Shown: positions 5,987 to 8,366 of the stretch, one piece after another
Position numbering within the stretch: position 1 is the first letter of the stretch
Layout: every line of letters starts with the position of its first letter
Assembly: GCA_017999135.1 (NCBI GenBank)
Contig: JAGOBT010000112.1
Span: 1 to 8,366, forward strand
DNA: 8,366 bases
Reading direction: 5' to 3'
DNA from: Burkholderiaceae bacterium
GTDB lineage: Bacteria > Pseudomonadota > Gammaproteobacteria > Burkholderiales > Burkholderiaceae_C
Made by a program: the position numbers and the translations under genes
The notes under the pieces: model-generated
The model's database searches: none
What the model saw: the letters and a program-made list of their open reading frames with translations, nothing else
Told to the model about the DNA's origin: nothing

Positions 5987-6025
5987 GTTCCCGGCCACCG
6001 CGCCCGTTGGCCAAGGCAGCGATGA
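5981..6025 (+). CDS. Possible 14-codon leader micro-ORF overlapping the kinase start
   Basis: ATG 5981 opens the short frame MSVPGHRARWPRQR, ending at TGA 6023-6025. That stop overlaps the kinase ATG 6022 as ATGA. GAGGG (5972-5976) sits four bases before the ATG, a plausible ribosome site. The peptide is basic (four Arg) and resembles nothing known. If translated, it would more likely couple kinase translation to the sigma gene than act as a peptide. Such short frames occur often by chance. Confidence 0.2.
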   Translation: MSVPGHRARWPRQR

Positions 6026-8366
6026 CTGCCCTGCCCTGCCCGCCCGCCCACTGGCCCGCGTTCTCGCGCCGGCTCGATGCCCTGCTGGCCCTGCCCGCCG
6101 ACCAGCGCGCCGCCGCACTGGATGCGCTGCCGCCTGACGAGGCGCTGCTGCGCCCCTGGCTGGCCGCGGTGCTGGCGCAGCAGGCCGATGCGCTGGCCGA
6201 CGGCTACCTCAGCGCCCCGCGCCTGGCACTTTCGGCCGACGCGCCGCCCGCGCACCAGGCCGGCCAGCGCATCGGCCCCTGGCAGCTGCGGCGCGAGCTG
6301 GGCCGCGGCGGCATGGGCGTGGTGTGGCTGGCCGAGCGGGCCGACGGCGCCTATGCCCGCCAGGTGGCGCTGAAGCTGCCGCACCGGCACCTGCTGGAGA
6401 ACCTGAACGCCGCCGGCGTGCGCGCCCGCTTCGCCCGCGAACGCGACATCCTGGCCGGGCTGGCGCACCCGCACATCGCGCGCTTCTACGACGCCGGCGT
6501 GGCCGATGACGGCCAACCCTGGCTGGCGCTGGAGGCGGTGGACGGCCTGCCCATCACCACCTGGTGCCAGCAGCGCCAGCTGACGCTGGACGCCCGGCTG
6601 GCGCTGTTCGACCAGGTGGCCGACGCGGTGGCCCATGCCCACGGCCGGCTGGTGGCCCACCGCGACCTGAAGCCGGTGAACGTGCTGGTGACGGCCGACG
6701 GCCAGGTCAAGCTGCTGGACTTCGGCATCGCCAAGCTGCTGCAGGCCGGCGAGACGGACGACCCCGCCGAAGACGCCGACAGCACCGTGCTGACCCGTGC
6801 CCAGGGCGTGCTGGCCACGCCGCAATACGCCGCGCCCGAGCAGCTGGCCGGCGGCCCGGTGAGCGTGGCCACCGACGTGTATGCGCTGGGGCTGATGCTG
6901 TTCGAGCTGCTGACCGACCAGCCGGCCATCCGCCCCCAACCCGCCGGCCAGCGGCGCGACGCCGCGCCGGACGAGCCGCCGCTGCCGTCCCGCGTGGCGG
7001 CCAACGCAGCGCTGCGCCGCGCCCTGGCCGGTGATCTGGACGCCGTCGTCGCCCAGGCCTTGCAGCCGGCGCCCGAGGCGCGCTACCCGTCGGTGGCGGC
7101 GCTGGCCGACGACCTGCGCCGCCACCGGCAGCACCAGCCGGTGCGCGCCCACCGGCTGGGCGCCGGCCAGCGGCTGGTGCGCTTCGTGCGCCGCCACCGG
7201 CTGCCGGTGGCGCTGGGCAGCGCGCTGGTGCTGGCGCTGGCGGTCGGCGTGGGCGGCGTGGTGTGGCAGGCGCAGGAGGCCCGCGCCCAGGCCCGCCGCG
7301 CCGAAGCGGTGAAGGACTTTCTGCTCGGCGTGTTCAGCGCCGCCGACCCGCGCCTGGCCGGTGGCAAGCCCGATGGCCAGACCACCGCCAAGACCCTGCT
7401 CGACCGCAGTGCCGCCCGCATCGACGCGCAGTTCGCCGCCGACCCCGCACTGCGCATCGAGCTGCTGCGCACCGCCGCCGACATCTACCGCGAGCTGGGC
7501 GAAGATGCCGCCTACGAGGCCCTGCAGCAGCGCCAGCTGGCCCTGGTGCTGCAGCACTTCGGCCCGCTGCACGGCAACGTGCTGCACGGCCAGCTGGAAG
7601 CCGCCACCCGGGCCTACCGGCGCGGCAACCTGGCCGACTGCCGCCGCCTGCTGGCCGACGCCGACGACAGCATCCGCCGCGCCGGCCGCGACACCGACCC
7701 GCTGCGCGCCCAGTGGTGGATGACCCGCGGCATGTGCCTGCGCGACCAGGCCGACCAGGCCGCCGCCCGGCTGCACGCGCTGCAGCAGGCGCAGGCCCTG
7801 TTTGCGCAGCTGGCGCCCGGCCAGCGTGGCAACGTCACCGCGCTGATGGAGCTGGCCACCGAGCACAGCACCCAGGGCCGCCATGCCGAGGCGATTGCGC
7901 TGAACCGCCAGGCCGTGGCCATGGCCGAGTCCCTGCCCAGGCGCAACGAGGCCGAGCTGCAGACCCTGTACGGCAACCTGGGCCTGGCATTGCAGCAGCA
8001 GGGCGACCTGGACGCCGCCGCCGCCGCGCTGGGCCAGGCGGCCGACATCGCCGAGCGCACCAGCGGTGCCGACTTCAGCACCGCCTGGGTGCCGCGCAGC
8101 CGGCATGCCCGCACGCTGCACCTGGCCGGCCAGCGCATGGCTGCGCAGGCGCAGTTCCAACGGCTGCTGGCGCAGATCGACCAGCAGCCTGATTCACCCG
8201 ATGCCAGCCTGGTGCGCGAGGACGCTGGCGAACGCCTGGCCGCCGAAGGCCGCCCGGCCGACGGCCTGCCGCTGCTGCAGCAGGCGCTGGCGGGCTACCA
8301 GCGCAGCGCACAGTTCGAGTTCGACCAGCGCCGGGTGCAGCGCCACCTGGGCGACGCGCTGGCCCG
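6022..8366 (+). CDS. Membrane-anchored Ser/Thr protein kinase with TPR-like C-terminal region (3' truncated)
   Basis: The frame is open from ATG 6022 to the right edge, 781 codons with no stop. AAGG lies five bases before the ATG; a TTG five codons upstream is a weaker start. Residues 1-80 are the helical preamble typical of sigma-linked kinases (LLALPADQRAAALDAL). The Hanks-type kinase domain has the glycine loop GRGGMGVVW (94-102), VALK Lys118, helix-C Glu140, HRDLKPVN (213-220, catalytic Asp215), DFG (233-235), APE (271-273) and TDVYALGLMLFELL. All catalytic residues are present, so it should be active. A single membrane segment at 394-415 (LPVALGSALVLALAVGVGG) puts the kinase in the cytoplasm and the rest outside. 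Residues past 420 are Ala/Leu/Gln-rich helical pairs such as QGRHAEAIALNRQAV and YGNLGLALQQQGDLDAAAAAL, degenerate TPR repeats likely to bind a protein or peptide signal. With the upstream sigma gene it forms a predicted signal-to-transcription unit. Confidence 0.93.
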   Translation, partial: MTALPCPPAHWPAFSRRLDALLALPADQRAAALDALPPDEALLRPWLAAVLAQQADALADGYLSAPRLALSADAPPAHQAGQRIGPWQLRRELGRGGMGVVWLAERADGAYARQVALKLPHRHLLENLNAAGVRARFARERDILAGLAHPHIARFYDAGVADDGQPWLALEAVDGLPITTWCQQRQLTLDARLALFDQVADAVAHAHGRLVAHRDLKPVNVLVTADGQVKLLDFGIAKLLQAGETDDPAEDADSTVLTRAQGVLATPQYAAPEQLAGGPVSVATDVYALGLMLFELLTDQPAIRPQPAGQRRDAAPDEPPLPSRVAANAALRRALAGDLDAVVAQALQPAPEARYPSVAALADDLRRHRQHQPVRAHRLGAGQRLVRFVRRHRLPVALGSALVLALAVGVGGVVWQAQEARAQARRAEAVKDFLLGVFSAADPRLAGGKPDGQTTAKTLLDRSAARIDAQFAADPALRIELLRTAADIYRELGEDAAYEALQQRQLALVLQHFGPLHGNVLHGQLEAATRAYRRGNLADCRRLLADADDSIRRAGRDTDPLRAQWWMTRGMCLRDQADQAAARLHALQQAQALFAQLAPGQRGNVTALMELATEHSTQGRHAEAIALNRQAVAMAESLPRRNEAELQTLYGNLGLALQQQGDLDAAAAALGQAADIAERTSGADFSTAWVPRSRHARTLHLAGQRMAAQAQFQRLLAQIDQQPDSPDASLVREDAGERLAAEGRPADGLPLLQQALAGYQRSAQFEFDQRRVQRHLGDALA

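Noticed and set aside
5321..6118. N-terminal extension of the MFS frame upstream of 5320
   Set aside because: The extension is antisense to the sigma gene, lacks transporter features, and ATG 5320 has an excellent AGGAG site.
5851..8160. A 769-codon open frame on the minus strand opposite the kinase
   Set aside because: It is the antisense shadow of the kinase in high-GC DNA. Its translation is Gln/Gly/His/Val-rich low complexity with no domain, while the plus strand shows every kinase motif.
1..8366. Defence island, CRISPR, prophage or insertion sequence
   Set aside because: No spaced repeats, transposase, integrase, terminal inverted repeats or tRNA-linked att site are visible; composition is uniform across the window.

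Overview
The window comes from a very GC-rich bacterial chromosome, with strong G/C bias at third codon positions in every gene. Two secreted proteins with PEP-CTERM sorting tails, an Anbu proteasome-like peptidase, and an ECF sigma factor followed by a TPR-bearing Ser/Thr kinase fit a betaproteobacterium of the Burkholderiales (Rubrivivax/Leptothrix/Aquabacterium-like). This placement is inferred from gene content and composition; no rRNA or other marker gene is present.

Layout. (1) 1-893, + strand: the 3' part of a class-III PLP aminotransferase related to glutamate-1-semialdehyde aminomutase. (2) 955-1779, +: a complete Anbu-type N-terminal-threonine peptidase, 61 nt after the aminotransferase, with a strong hairpin in the gap. 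(3) 1751-3888, -: a two-gene operon for secreted PEP-CTERM proteins A (upstream) and B (downstream). The genes overlap by ATGA, each has a clear Shine-Dalgarno site, and B runs 29 bp into the convergent Anbu gene. (4) 4013-5320, -: a 12-TM-type MFS exporter of the MFS_3/EntS-like group, followed by a hairpin. (5) 5432-5965, +: a TIGR02999/PF07638-type ECF sigma factor, divergent from the exporter. (6) 6022 to the right edge, +: a membrane-anchored Ser/Thr kinase with a periplasmic-side TPR-like sensor region, cut off by the window end.

How they fit together. The sigma factor and kinase form a recurrent pair: in this family the kinase gene commonly follows the sigma gene and probably controls it. 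The MFS gene diverges from this pair across a 111-bp palindrome-rich region, so it is a possible regulatory target. The PEP-CTERM operon needs an exosortase encoded elsewhere. Anbu is away from the alpha-E / circularly permuted ATP-grasp / transglutaminase genes it usually accompanies. There are no RNA genes, CRISPR arrays, insertion sequences or phage genes, and no gene-free stretch exceeds about 125 bp. I see no convincing new defence or mobile system. The most distinctive features are the sigma-kinase junction (direct repeat plus a 14-codon micro-ORF), the coupled PEP-CTERM pair with its structured leader, and the isolated Anbu gene.
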